Source: GCA-003244245 sp039924425 (GTDB taxonomy: Bacteria > Actinomycetota > Actinomycetes > Mycobacteriales > Pseudonocardiaceae). From it: a DNA stretch of 64,000 bases. Position numbers and translations under genes: made by a program. Below the pieces are notes generated by a model, which made no database searches, was not told the origin of the DNA, and saw nothing but the letters and a program-made list of their open reading frames with translations. Position 1 is the stretch's first letter. Every line of letters begins with the position of its first letter. Below are positions 1 through 7,655 of this stretch, one piece after another. The stretch is taken from the NCBI GenBank assembly GCA_039924425.1, contig JBDTAX010000045.1, positions 1-64,000 on the forward strand, written 5' to 3'.

Positions 1-277
1 GCAGGGTCAGCGCGTCCGGCAGCCGCCGGGCGATCAGGTCGGCGCTACTCAACAGCACACCGGCCCAGCTCAACAGCAGCGGAACCGGCCACCACCACAC
101 CGGCAGTCCCCGCTCACCGACCACCACCCACAACGCGGCCACCACCGCGGCGCAGACCGGCACCGGCACCCGCACCCCCCGGGGAAGCCGGCGCAGCAGC
201 ATCGCTCCCCCGGCACCCGCGACGGCTCCACTCACGGCCACCCACCCACTGCCCATGCCGGCCAGCGTGCCCGGCAC
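1..277 (-). CDS. A24-family prepilin peptidase-like protein (partial, N-terminal)
   Basis: Reading the minus strand leftwards off the window edge gives an open hydrophobic frame of about 90 codons. It ends in ADLIARRLPDALTL, the first aspartate motif of type IV prepilin leader peptidases (A24), in which the first Asp is catalytic. The preceding part has two hydrophobic stretches (AAVVAALWVVV and PLLLSWAGVLL) that fit membrane segments. These enzymes cut leader peptides from pilin-like proteins at the inner face of the membrane. I used the GTG at 277; GTG at 289 or ATG at 256 are also in frame and no clear ribosome binding site decides. The gene follows mltG directly. In mycobacteria aroE lies between them, and it is absent here. 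The second Asp/GxGD motif lies beyond the window. Confidence 0.7.
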   Translation of the reverse strand, partial: MPGTLAGMGSGWVAVSGAVAGAGGAMLLRRLPRGVRVPVPVCAAVVAALWVVVGERGLPVWWWPVPLLLSWAGVLLSSADLIARRLPDALTL

Positions 278-357
278 GCGGCGGCGCACGGGCCAATCCC
301 GGCCACGAGCTGTGGATCGCGGGGCAGCTGTGGACAACTTCCGTACAACGAGAAAGG

Positions 358-1617
358 CTAGAAGACGCCCCGAGCAGCCGCGTCGCGAACCGCCACGTCG
401 TGCTCCTGGCGCGTCACTGAGAAGCACGACGCGCCGTCTTTCTGACATTTCACGAAGTACCGCCAGGCACCCGGTTCCGGGTTCAACGCGGCGGCGATCG
501 CCGCCGCACTCGGTGACCCGATCGGCGACACGGGCAGCCCGACGCCGAGGTAGGTGTTGTAGGGGCCGGGCCGGGCGCGGTCCGCGTCGGAGGTGTCCAC
601 CTCCTGGCGATCCAGCGGGTAGTTGATGGTGGAGTCCATCTGCAGGGGCATCCTTGCGGCAAGCCGGTTGGCGATGACCCGGGAGACCCGGCGGAAGTCC
701 GGGGTGATCCCCTCCCGCTCGATCACCGAAGCGATCACCAACACCTCGTAGGCGCTGTGACCACTGCCCGCGGCGGACGCGGGGAAACCACCCGCCAACA
801 GCCGAGCCACGGACGTGGTGACAATCTGGCGCAACAGCTCCACCGCCGAGGCGCCGGGGCGCACGTCGTAGTCCCCGGGGACCAGCAAACCCTCCAGCCG
901 TCGCCGAGGCTCGACGCGCGAGACCGGATCGAGGGCCCAGCCGGGTACCGCGAGCTGCCCGAGATCGGTCTGGGACATCGCGGTGCGGAGATCATCGGGA
1001 CTCACGCACGTGCTCACCTCCCCGATCATCGCGCAGCTGGCGCGGGAGATCTCGGCGAGCAGTCCCGGCACGGTCTTGCCATTGGGCAGCTCAACGTTGT
1101 CGAGCTGGCCGCCGCCGCGAATCTCCAGGTGACCGACTCGAGCCGAGGGTTCTTGCAGCCTGGCCACCGCGGCTGAACCGGACATCCGCTCGCGCACCTG
1201 GTAGTAGCCGGGCTGCACGGCGCGGGCCCGGGGGTCGGCGTCGGCGGCGCGGGTGAACGCCCGGATGCTGGCGACCACGTCGCGCCGCGCCAACGTGGCG
1301 CCGATCGCGGTGAGGCTCTGGCCCTCCTCGACCTGCACGACGGTCTGCGCGCCACCGGCTCCGGCGAAGTCAGGGACCTCCCGCAACGCCCGCAGCGTGT
1401 GGACCCCGAACAGGACACCGGCCACCGCCAGCACCAACACCAGCATCGCGGCGAGCCCGACCCGGCGACGGCGACGTTGTCGGGCCCGCCGCCGCTCGCG
1501 GGTCTGGCGTCGATCAGGAGTCTGGTGTCGAGCCCGCCGGCTGTCGGTCACCCGCCGCGGGCGAGCGTGCTCCGCGTTATCGCGAGTGTTCCGGAACAGC
1601 CCGAGGTCGTCGGTCAT
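358..1617 (-). CDS. mltG: Endolytic murein transglycosylase MltG
   Basis: MltG cuts nascent peptidoglycan strands at the membrane and so helps set glycan chain length. The 419-residue product has a long basic cytoplasmic tail (residues 1-53), one transmembrane segment (about 54-74) and an extracytoplasmic YceG/LytG domain. The catalytic glutamate sits in the motif ASVIEREG, and the family signatures MQMDSTINY-like (here LQMDSTINY) and GLPVSPIGSPS follow. Length fits actinobacterial MltG. It lies 34 bp after ruvX in the alaS-ruvX-mltG run, a conserved order, so it is probably co-transcribed. The start is an ATG opening MTDDLGLF. Identification is firm. Confidence 0.94.
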   Translation of the reverse strand: MTDDLGLFRNTRDNAEHARPRRVTDSRRARHQTPDRRQTRERRRARQRRRRRVGLAAMLVLVLAVAGVLFGVHTLRALREVPDFAGAGGAQTVVQVEEGQSLTAIGATLARRDVVASIRAFTRAADADPRARAVQPGYYQVRERMSGSAAVARLQEPSARVGHLEIRGGGQLDNVELPNGKTVPGLLAEISRASCAMIGEVSTCVSPDDLRTAMSQTDLGQLAVPGWALDPVSRVEPRRRLEGLLVPGDYDVRPGASAVELLRQIVTTSVARLLAGGFPASAAGSGHSAYEVLVIASVIEREGITPDFRRVSRVIANRLAARMPLQMDSTINYPLDRQEVDTSDADRARPGPYNTYLGVGLPVSPIGSPSAAAIAAALNPEPGAWRYFVKCQKDGASCFSVTRQEHDVAVRDAAARGVF

Positions 1618-1651
1618 GACGCCGCCTCCGCGCGACCACGTACGTCGGCGG

Positions 1652-2101
1652 TCATCGCCCGGCCCGCCGGGCCTCGAGCCAGCTTTGCAGGATCTCCACA
1701 GCGGCAGCCTGGTCGACCACCGCCCGCTGCTTGCGGCCGCGAACGCCCCGCTCGGCGAGCACCCGGGTGGCCGAGACGGTGGTGAGGCGCTCGTCGGTCA
1801 ACCGGACCGGGACACCGTCGCCGAGCCGCTGGGCCAGCGCGCGGGCGTAGGCCTCCGCCGCGACCGCCGCGGGACCGTGCCGCCCAGCCAGGGTGCGCGG
1901 GAGCCCGACCACTACCTCGACCACCTCGTGCTCGACCACCAACGCCGCCAGCGCCTCGAGGTCCGTGCCGCCGGAGCGGTCGCGCTTCAGGGTGATCAGG
2001 GGTGTGGCGAGTATCCCGGACGGGTCGGACAGCGCCACCCCGACTCGCACCTCGCCGAAGTCCACGCCGAGGCGGCGGCCCGGTCCGAGATCAGAACTCA
2101 C
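1652..2101 (-). CDS. ruvX: RuvX/YqgF-family Holliday junction resolvase-like protein
   Basis: This is a 149-residue RNase H-fold protein of the RuvX/YqgF family, which acts on nucleic acid junctions or on pre-16S rRNA 5' ends (the family has been linked to both). The N-terminal RLGVDFGEVRVGVALSD carries the conserved DxG motif with the first metal-binding Asp; the mid-protein VVVGLPRTLAG and the LTDERLTTV segment are typical of the family. Its start overlaps the 3' end of alaS by 4 bp (ATGA), so the two are translationally coupled. Length is normal for the family. Confidence 0.93.
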   Translation of the reverse strand: MSSDLGPGRRLGVDFGEVRVGVALSDPSGILATPLITLKRDRSGGTDLEALAALVVEHEVVEVVVGLPRTLAGRHGPAAVAAEAYARALAQRLGDGVPVRLTDERLTTVSATRVLAERGVRGRKQRAVVDQAAAVEILQSWLEARRAGR

Positions 2102-4782
2102 GCGCCGTTGCGCCCCGCGAGCTCGGCCCGCAGGGCCGCCACCGCGGCTGGGATCCCGCCCGGCTCGGTACCGCCGCCCTGGGCGAGGTCCGGCTTGCCG
2201 CCACCGCGGCCGCCCACCGCGGGCCCGAACACCGGCACCAGCGCGCCCGCCGCCACGCCGCGGTGGCGCGCGGCGGCGGTGGTGGCCACCACGAAGGAGA
2301 CCGTGCTCGCTGAGTGGTCGACGCTGAACAGCGCCACCACCCCGGGCCGCTCACCGAGCCGGCCCCGGACCTCAGTGGCGAGTGCTCGCAGGTCCGAGCC
2401 GCTGAGCGCCGCGCTCGTCTGCACCGCCACCAGCGCGGTGGCGCCGACCTGCTCGGCGCCCTGGGCCAGGGTGCCCGCCGAGGACAGCACCGCGACGGCG
2501 CGCAGCCGCTCTAGTTCCCGCTCGGCCGCGCGCAGCCGCTCGGTCACCACGCCGATGCGCTCGGGCAGCTCCTCGGGCCGGGCCTTGAACTGCTCCGCAA
2601 GCTGCGCCACCAGCACATGCTCGCGGGCCAGGAAGCGGAACGCGTCGAGGCCGACCAGCGCCTCCACCCGGCGCACCCCGGAGCCGATGGACGCCTCGGA
2701 CAGCAGCTTGATCAGTCCGATGTCGGCCGAGTTGGGCACGTGGGTACCACCGCAGAGCTCCTTGGAGTAGTCGCCGATGGTAACGACCCGCACCGCGTCA
2801 CCGTATTTCTCGCCGAACATCGCGATCGCGCCGTCGCGGCGGGCGTCCTCGATCGGCAGCACCTCGGCAGTGACCGGCAGTGAGCGCGCCAGCACCTCGT
2901 TGACCTCGTCCTCGACGTCGGCCAGCACGCTGGGCACCACGGCGCCAGCCGGGGAGGTGAAGTCGAAGCGCAGCCGGCCCGGGGCGTTGAGCGAGCCGGC
3001 CTGCGCGGCGGCGCTGCCCAGCGCGCGTCGGATCCCGGCGTGCACCAGGTGCGTCGCGGAATGCGCCCGGGCCACCGCGCGCCTGCGGGTGACGTCCACC
3101 CGCGCGAGGACCGAGGCATCGAGCGTGACCTCGCCGGAGACGACCGTGCCGCGGTGCACCGCCAAGCCGGCCACCGGGGACTGCACATCAGCCACCTCGA
3201 CGGCGAACCCGTCACCGGTCAGGGTGCCGGCGTCGGACTGCTGGCCACCGCCCTCGGCGTAGAACGGGCTGCGGTCGAGCACTACCTCCACCGCGCTGCC
3301 CGCGCCAGCGGCGGGGACGCCGAGGCCGTCGACGAGCAGGCCGACCACTCGGGCCTCGGCGGTGAGCTCGGTGTAGCCCAGGAAGTCGGTGCGGCCGTGC
3401 GCGTCGAGCACAGTGCGGTACTCGCTGAGGTCCCCGTGGGCGGAGCGGCGCGCCTTAGCGTCGTCCTTGGCCCGCTGGCGCTGTTGAGCCATCAAGGCGC
3501 GGAAGCCGGCTTCGTCGACGGTCAGGCCGGCCTCGGTCGCCATTTCCACGGTGAGATCGATGGGGAATCCGTAAGTATCATGCAGCGCGAACACCTGGTC
3601 TCCAGCCAGCCGCAAGCCGCCGGCCGCCCGGGTGTTCGCCACCGCCAGATCGAAGATCCGCGACCCGGCGGACAGCGTCGCCAAGAACGCCTCCTCCTCG
3701 GCCCGGGCGGTCGCCTCGATCCGCGGGTAGTCCGTGGCGATTTCTGGATACGACGGGCTCATCGTGTCGCGCACCACCGCGGTGATCTCGCCGAGCACCG
3801 GTTCGCGCACACCGAGCAGCCGCACGGAGCGCACGATGCGGCGCAGCAACCGGCGCAGCACATAACCGCGGGCCTCATTGCCGGGGCTCACCCCGTCCCC
3901 GATGAGCATGACGCCGGTGCGGGCGTGGTCAGCGATCACCCGGAAGCGCACGTCGTCGGCGGAATCGGCGCCGTAACGCCGGCCGGAGAGCTCCTCGGCC
4001 CGAGTGATCACCGGCCGCAGCAGGTCGGTCTCGTAGACGTTGGGCACGCCTTGTAGCAGCAACGCCACCCGCTCGACGCCCATCCCGGTGTCGATGTTCT
4101 TGGCGGGCAGCGGCCGCAGCACCGAGAAGTCACCCTTGCCCGGCCCAGTGGATGCACCGCGCTCGTCCTGCATGAAAACGAGATTCCAGATTTCTAGGAA
4201 ACGATCCTCATCGACGACCGGGCCCCCGGGTGAGCCGAATTCCGGGCCCCGGTCGAAGTAGATCTCGGAGCTGGGTCCGCACGGCCCGGGCATGCTCATG
4301 GACCAGAAGTTGTCGTCCATGCCGCGACGCTGGATGCGCTCGACTGGTATCCCGGCGATCGTGCGCCACAGCTGCTCGGCTTCGTCGTCATCGGTGTATA
4401 CGGTGACCCAGATACGATCTGGATCGAAGCCGTAGCCGCCGGAGTCCGCCGAGCCGGTCACCAGCTGCCAGGCGTGCTCGATGGCGCCTTGCTTGAAGTA
4501 GTCACCGAAGGAGAAGTTGCCGGCCATCTGGAAAAAAGTGTTGTGCCGAGTGGTCTTTCCGACCTCATCGATATCTGGGGTGCGCACACATTTCTGGATC
4601 GAGGTCGCGCGACTGTAAGCCGGAGTGGCCTGGCCCAGAAAATAGGGCAAGAAAGGGACCATGCCGGCGATGACGAACAGCTGGTTCGGGTCATCGAGCA
4701 GTACCGAGGCGCTGGGCACCACGGTGTGCCCGGAGCGTTCGAAATGGTTCAGGAATCGCTGGCGGATCTCGTGGGTCTGCAC
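2098..4782 (-). CDS. alaS: Alanine--tRNA ligase
   Basis: AlaRS charges tRNA-Ala and hydrolyses mischarged Ser/Gly-tRNA-Ala. The 894-residue protein has the full architecture: class II catalytic domain opening RQRFLNHFERSGH, tRNA recognition domain, editing domain with zinc-binding motifs HSATHLVHAG (HxxxH) and CGGTH, and the C-terminal DHHA1 region (coiled segment, then the Gly-rich VGGRGGGKPDLAQGGG). The ATG start gives MQTHEIRQRFL, standard for actinobacteria. It is first in the alaS-ruvX-mltG cluster and lies 45 bp after the DUF6167-like gene. Confidence 0.97.
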   Translation of the reverse strand: MQTHEIRQRFLNHFERSGHTVVPSASVLLDDPNQLFVIAGMVPFLPYFLGQATPAYSRATSIQKCVRTPDIDEVGKTTRHNTFFQMAGNFSFGDYFKQGAIEHAWQLVTGSADSGGYGFDPDRIWVTVYTDDDEAEQLWRTIAGIPVERIQRRGMDDNFWSMSMPGPCGPSSEIYFDRGPEFGSPGGPVVDEDRFLEIWNLVFMQDERGASTGPGKGDFSVLRPLPAKNIDTGMGVERVALLLQGVPNVYETDLLRPVITRAEELSGRRYGADSADDVRFRVIADHARTGVMLIGDGVSPGNEARGYVLRRLLRRIVRSVRLLGVREPVLGEITAVVRDTMSPSYPEIATDYPRIEATARAEEEAFLATLSAGSRIFDLAVANTRAAGGLRLAGDQVFALHDTYGFPIDLTVEMATEAGLTVDEAGFRALMAQQRQRAKDDAKARRSAHGDLSEYRTVLDAHGRTDFLGYTELTAEARVVGLLVDGLGVPAAGAGSAVEVVLDRSPFYAEGGGQQSDAGTLTGDGFAVEVADVQSPVAGLAVHRGTVVSGEVTLDASVLARVDVTRRRAVARAHSATHLVHAGIRRALGSAAAQAGSLNAPGRLRFDFTSPAGAVVPSVLADVEDEVNEVLARSLPVTAEVLPIEDARRDGAIAMFGEKYGDAVRVVTIGDYSKELCGGTHVPNSADIGLIKLLSEASIGSGVRRVEALVGLDAFRFLAREHVLVAQLAEQFKARPEELPERIGVVTERLRAAERELERLRAVAVLSSAGTLAQGAEQVGATALVAVQTSAALSGSDLRALATEVRGRLGERPGVVALFSVDHSASTVSFVVATTAAARHRGVAAGALVPVFGPAVGGRGGGKPDLAQGGGTEPGGIPAAVAALRAELAGRNGA

Positions 4783-4827
4783 GGGCCTTCCTTGCCAAGC
4801 GGACGACTTGCGAAACGGACGAGAGGG

Positions 4828-5112
4828 CTAGGCGCGCGCGGAGTGCGCCCGCGCTCGGGAGCTGGCCCGCCCCGGCGCGAGATCCATGCCAGTGCGCTGG
4901 GCAATGGTATCGTGCAGCTCGGCCTCCCGCTGGACCATCCCGGCCCGCACCTCAGCGCCGAAGGAGCCCACCGCTGCGGCGAGTTCCCGAACCGCGTCGC
5001 CGACGTTCTCGGCCGCGCCAGCGGGAGTGACCCGGTAGACAGCACCGCGAGCCTTGCGGCTGGCCGCGACCCCGGCGGCGATACCCAGGCTGAACCAGAG
5101 CATCCGCTTCAC
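4828..5112 (-). CDS. Small DUF6167-like membrane-anchored protein
   Basis: A 94-residue protein with an N-terminal hydrophobic helix (MKRMLWFSLGIAAGVAAS) followed by a hydrophilic, probably helical tail. Size, N-terminal pattern and position between alaS and a DUF948 gene match the actinobacterial DUF6167 family, of unknown function. The start ATG overlaps the stop of the DUF948 gene by 4 bp, which argues for coupled translation and a joint role at the membrane. The family call rests on my recall of this neighbourhood and was not searched. Confidence 0.7.
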   Translation of the reverse strand: MKRMLWFSLGIAAGVAASRKARGAVYRVTPAGAAENVGDAVRELAAAVGSFGAEVRAGMVQREAELHDTIAQRTGMDLAPGRASSRARAHSARA

Positions 5113-5516
5113 CGCGTGCTCCCTTTCGCTCGCCGCCCCCGTGACCGACGCCTGGACGCCTCGTCCTTGTCGCGGCGGCTACGCATCGCTTTGCTCACGC
5201 CATAGGATAGCGCCGCCACCCGCACCAACGGCCCGCCGAGGGTCGCGGTGAACAGCGAGGTCAGCGCCGAGACGTTGCCGGTCACCGCTTGGGCGCTGGC
5301 GGTGATCCCGTCTATCCGTTCCAACTGGGCGTTGACCTGCGTGACGGTCGTGTTCGCGCCGCGCAGCAGCGGATCGGAATCCTCGCTGGCCTTGCGGATC
5401 GCCAGCGTCGCCTGATCCAGCGTGCGACCCAGCTTGACCAACGGCCCGGCCAACAAACCAACTAGGATGACAAACGCGCCAGCGGCAATCAGCGCGGCAA
5501 TCTGACCTGCCGACAC
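5109..5516 (-). CDS. DUF948 domain-containing membrane protein
   Basis: A 135-residue protein with an N-terminal transmembrane helix (AALIAAGAFVILVGLLAGPL), then the DUF948 helical region containing repeated polar/hydrophobic heptads (LERIDGITASAQAVTGNVSAL), a second weakly hydrophobic stretch and a very basic C-terminus (RRRSRGRRAKGS). Function is unknown; the family sits next to alaS in many actinobacteria. Translation is coupled to the downstream gene through a 4-bp overlap. The GTG/ATG choice is clear since MSAGQIAAL begins the hydrophobic helix. Confidence 0.82.
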   Translation of the reverse strand: MSAGQIAALIAAGAFVILVGLLAGPLVKLGRTLDQATLAIRKASEDSDPLLRGANTTVTQVNAQLERIDGITASAQAVTGNVSALTSLFTATLGGPLVRVAALSYGVSKAMRSRRDKDEASRRRSRGRRAKGSTR

Positions 5517-5687
5517 GTGCCCTCCTCACCGATCGTGGTCGACCGGTCGCGGCGGGCTACGCCACGCCGGTGATGGGCGGTCAGGCTACCGGACAGCGCC
5601 CCAGACTGAGCACGCAGCCTGGGCACGCGGGACCGATCACACACGACCGAGCACACAGGATGCCATTGACGACAGATCGTCATCCAT

Positions 5688-5706
5688 TATGGTTAGCCTG
5701 TCCTAA
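5688..5706 (+). promoter_or_regulatory. Iron box (IdeR/DmdR1-type operator)
   Basis: The 19 bases at 5688-5706 match the actinobacterial iron-box consensus TWAGGTWAGSCTWACCTWA at 16 of 19 positions, including the central TTAGCCT and the outer CCTAA half. The site lies 35 bp upstream of the start of the first siderophore synthetase and within the region where its promoter must lie. Fe(II)-loaded IdeR/DmdR repressors bind such sites, so transcription is expected when iron is scarce. The match is seen directly; binding is inferred. Confidence 0.75.
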
Positions 5707-5741
5707 AAGTGAGGCGAGCTCATCAGGGGGAGGCAAGCACG

Positions 5742-7655
5742 GTGAGCGTTGCGGCCCAGACGGATCCGTCCTGTTCTCTACGGCCCGCTTGGGCCGTGCG
5801 CCAAGCGCGAGCGGCGGCGCTGGGCAAGCTGTGGATCGCGCTGTCGCGGGAGCGGATCGAGGGTCTCGTCCCGAGCGCCAGCGCCGGCCGCGCGCTGCTC
5901 CTGCTCTCCGACGGCAGCCGGCTGTCCGCCCCACCCGCGATCGCTGACGCCTTCGCCGAGCACCCGGCTGGCCTGACCGTCGCCCTGTATCCAACCACCC
6001 CGCATCCGGCGCCGCCGCAGCTGATCGACCACCCGGTCGCGCTGCTCAGCGCGGTCCTGGCGGCCCGGCCCCACGGTGGCGACACTGGCGACACCGACCG
6101 GTGGTGCCAACTGTCCGCCGAGCTCGATGACAGCGTCGCCAACCACGCGCTGGCGCTCGTCGGCGAGTCCCGGCGGCGGGAACGACTGGGTGCTGACTAT
6201 GCCCCCAGGGACAACTCGCTGCGCTGGGCGGCGCGCCGCGCCGCCGCCGACCCAGGTTTCAGCCCACTCGCCCTGTTCGAACAGGCCGTCGTCGATGGGC
6301 ATCCGCTGCACCCGTGCGCGCGGGTGCGCGGCGGGATGACCGTGGCGGAGCTGTTCGCCTACGCGCCGGAGTTAGCCGACGAGGTCGACGTCCGGATCGT
6401 CGCCATCGCCAGGTCGTCCTTCACCCAGGCAGCGTTCGCGCAGGTGTCATCCAAACGGCGCGGGATGACCGAGCTGCTGCGCCGCTGGCACCCGGCGGTC
6501 GCGCGGGCCGCCGACGCGCACCTGCGCGGCCTTCGGCGGGATCCGGCCGACTACGAGTTGCTACCGGTCCACCCGTGGCAGCTAAGCCGCACGGTGCTCG
6601 ACCACACGGTGCTCGACCGCTATGGCGACGCGCTCGCCGAAGGGCGCGTCATCGTCATTACCCGAGCGGGCATCCGCGCTCGGCCGCTGCTGTCGCTGCG
6701 CACCCTCGCCCCCGCGACGAACCGGCGGGCAGCTCACCTCAAGACCGCGGTCGACATCCGGCTGACCACCGCGATCCGCGTCGTGTCGCCCGCAACCGCG
6801 CACAACGGCCCGGTGGTGTCCGCGCTGCTGACCGAGATCGGCCGGCGCGAGCACGGCTTCGGCGGGCGGTTCGTCAGTCTCGCCGAGTTGGCCAGCGGGA
6901 GCTACCGGCCAGCGCCGGGTGAACCCCTCGACGGCGCGGCCAGTCTCGCCGCGATCGCCCGGGAGTCCCCGGAGCGGCACGTCGGCGACGGCGAGCTCGC
7001 GCTTCCGGTCGCCGCGCTGGCCGCCCGCTCGCCGCGCTGCGGCCGGCCGATGTTTGGCGAAGTGCTCGATGAACTGGCGTCGGCGCACCAACGCGCACGC
7101 TCCGACACCGCCGAGCGCTTCCTCGCCAGTTACTGCGACTGCGCGCTGCCCGCACTGTTCACCTTGTTGTCCCGCTGGGGGGTCGCGCTGGAGCCACACG
7201 GGCAGAACGCGGTCGTGGTGCTGCGGGACGGCCTGCCGGTACGGCTGCTCTACCGCGACTTCGGCGGCATCCGGGTCAGCGCGGCGCGCCTGGCGCGCGG
7301 CGGCCTGCGCCCACCGGCCCTGCTCGGCGCACTGGCGACCGAGGACGAAGACCAGCTCCGGGCCGCCTTGTTCTTCCCCTTGGTCGTCACCAACCTCAGC
7401 CAGGTCGTCGCCGCGCTCGCCAGGGTGAGCCAGACCGATGGCGAACGCTTGTGGCGGCTGGTTGCCCGGTGCTGCCGATCGGCCTACGCGACGCTCACCG
7501 CGGACCCCGCCATCGCACGGCAAGCCGGCCGAGACGAGGCCGCCCTGTTCGGCCCCACCCTCCCCGCCAAGTCCATGTTGCGGGTTCAGATGGCCGCCGA
7601 CCCGCATGTCCCCCAGTGGGTGGCGGTACCCAATCCGCTGGTGGCAGCCGAATGA
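5742..7655 (+). CDS. IucA/IucC-family NIS siderophore synthetase (first copy)
   Basis: NRPS-independent siderophore (NIS) synthetases join a citrate-type carboxylate to an amine or alcohol through an adenylate. The 637-residue protein shows the family signatures in order: DGHPLHPCARVRGGM, ELLPVHPWQL, LKTAVDIRLTTAIR (nucleotide/citrate-binding region), then EPHGQNAVVVL and LLYRDFGGIR. Start: GTG at 5742, with GGGGGAGG at 5725-5732 as ribosome binding site; an upstream GTG at 5709 lacks one. An iron box precedes it. A rare TTA leucine codon at 6372-6374 could make translation depend on the bldA-type tRNA. It overlaps the second synthetase by 4 bp. Substrate subtype (A, B or C) cannot be set by eye. 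Confidence 0.92.
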   Translation: MSVAAQTDPSCSLRPAWAVRQARAAALGKLWIALSRERIEGLVPSASAGRALLLLSDGSRLSAPPAIADAFAEHPAGLTVALYPTTPHPAPPQLIDHPVALLSAVLAARPHGGDTGDTDRWCQLSAELDDSVANHALALVGESRRRERLGADYAPRDNSLRWAARRAAADPGFSPLALFEQAVVDGHPLHPCARVRGGMTVAELFAYAPELADEVDVRIVAIARSSFTQAAFAQVSSKRRGMTELLRRWHPAVARAADAHLRGLRRDPADYELLPVHPWQLSRTVLDHTVLDRYGDALAEGRVIVITRAGIRARPLLSLRTLAPATNRRAAHLKTAVDIRLTTAIRVVSPATAHNGPVVSALLTEIGRREHGFGGRFVSLAELASGSYRPAPGEPLDGAASLAAIARESPERHVGDGELALPVAALAARSPRCGRPMFGEVLDELASAHQRARSDTAERFLASYCDCALPALFTLLSRWGVALEPHGQNAVVVLRDGLPVRLLYRDFGGIRVSAARLARGGLRPPALLGALATEDEDQLRAALFFPLVVTNLSQVVAALARVSQTDGERLWRLVARCCRSAYATLTADPAIARQAGRDEAALFGPTLPAKSMLRVQMAADPHVPQWVAVPNPLVAAE

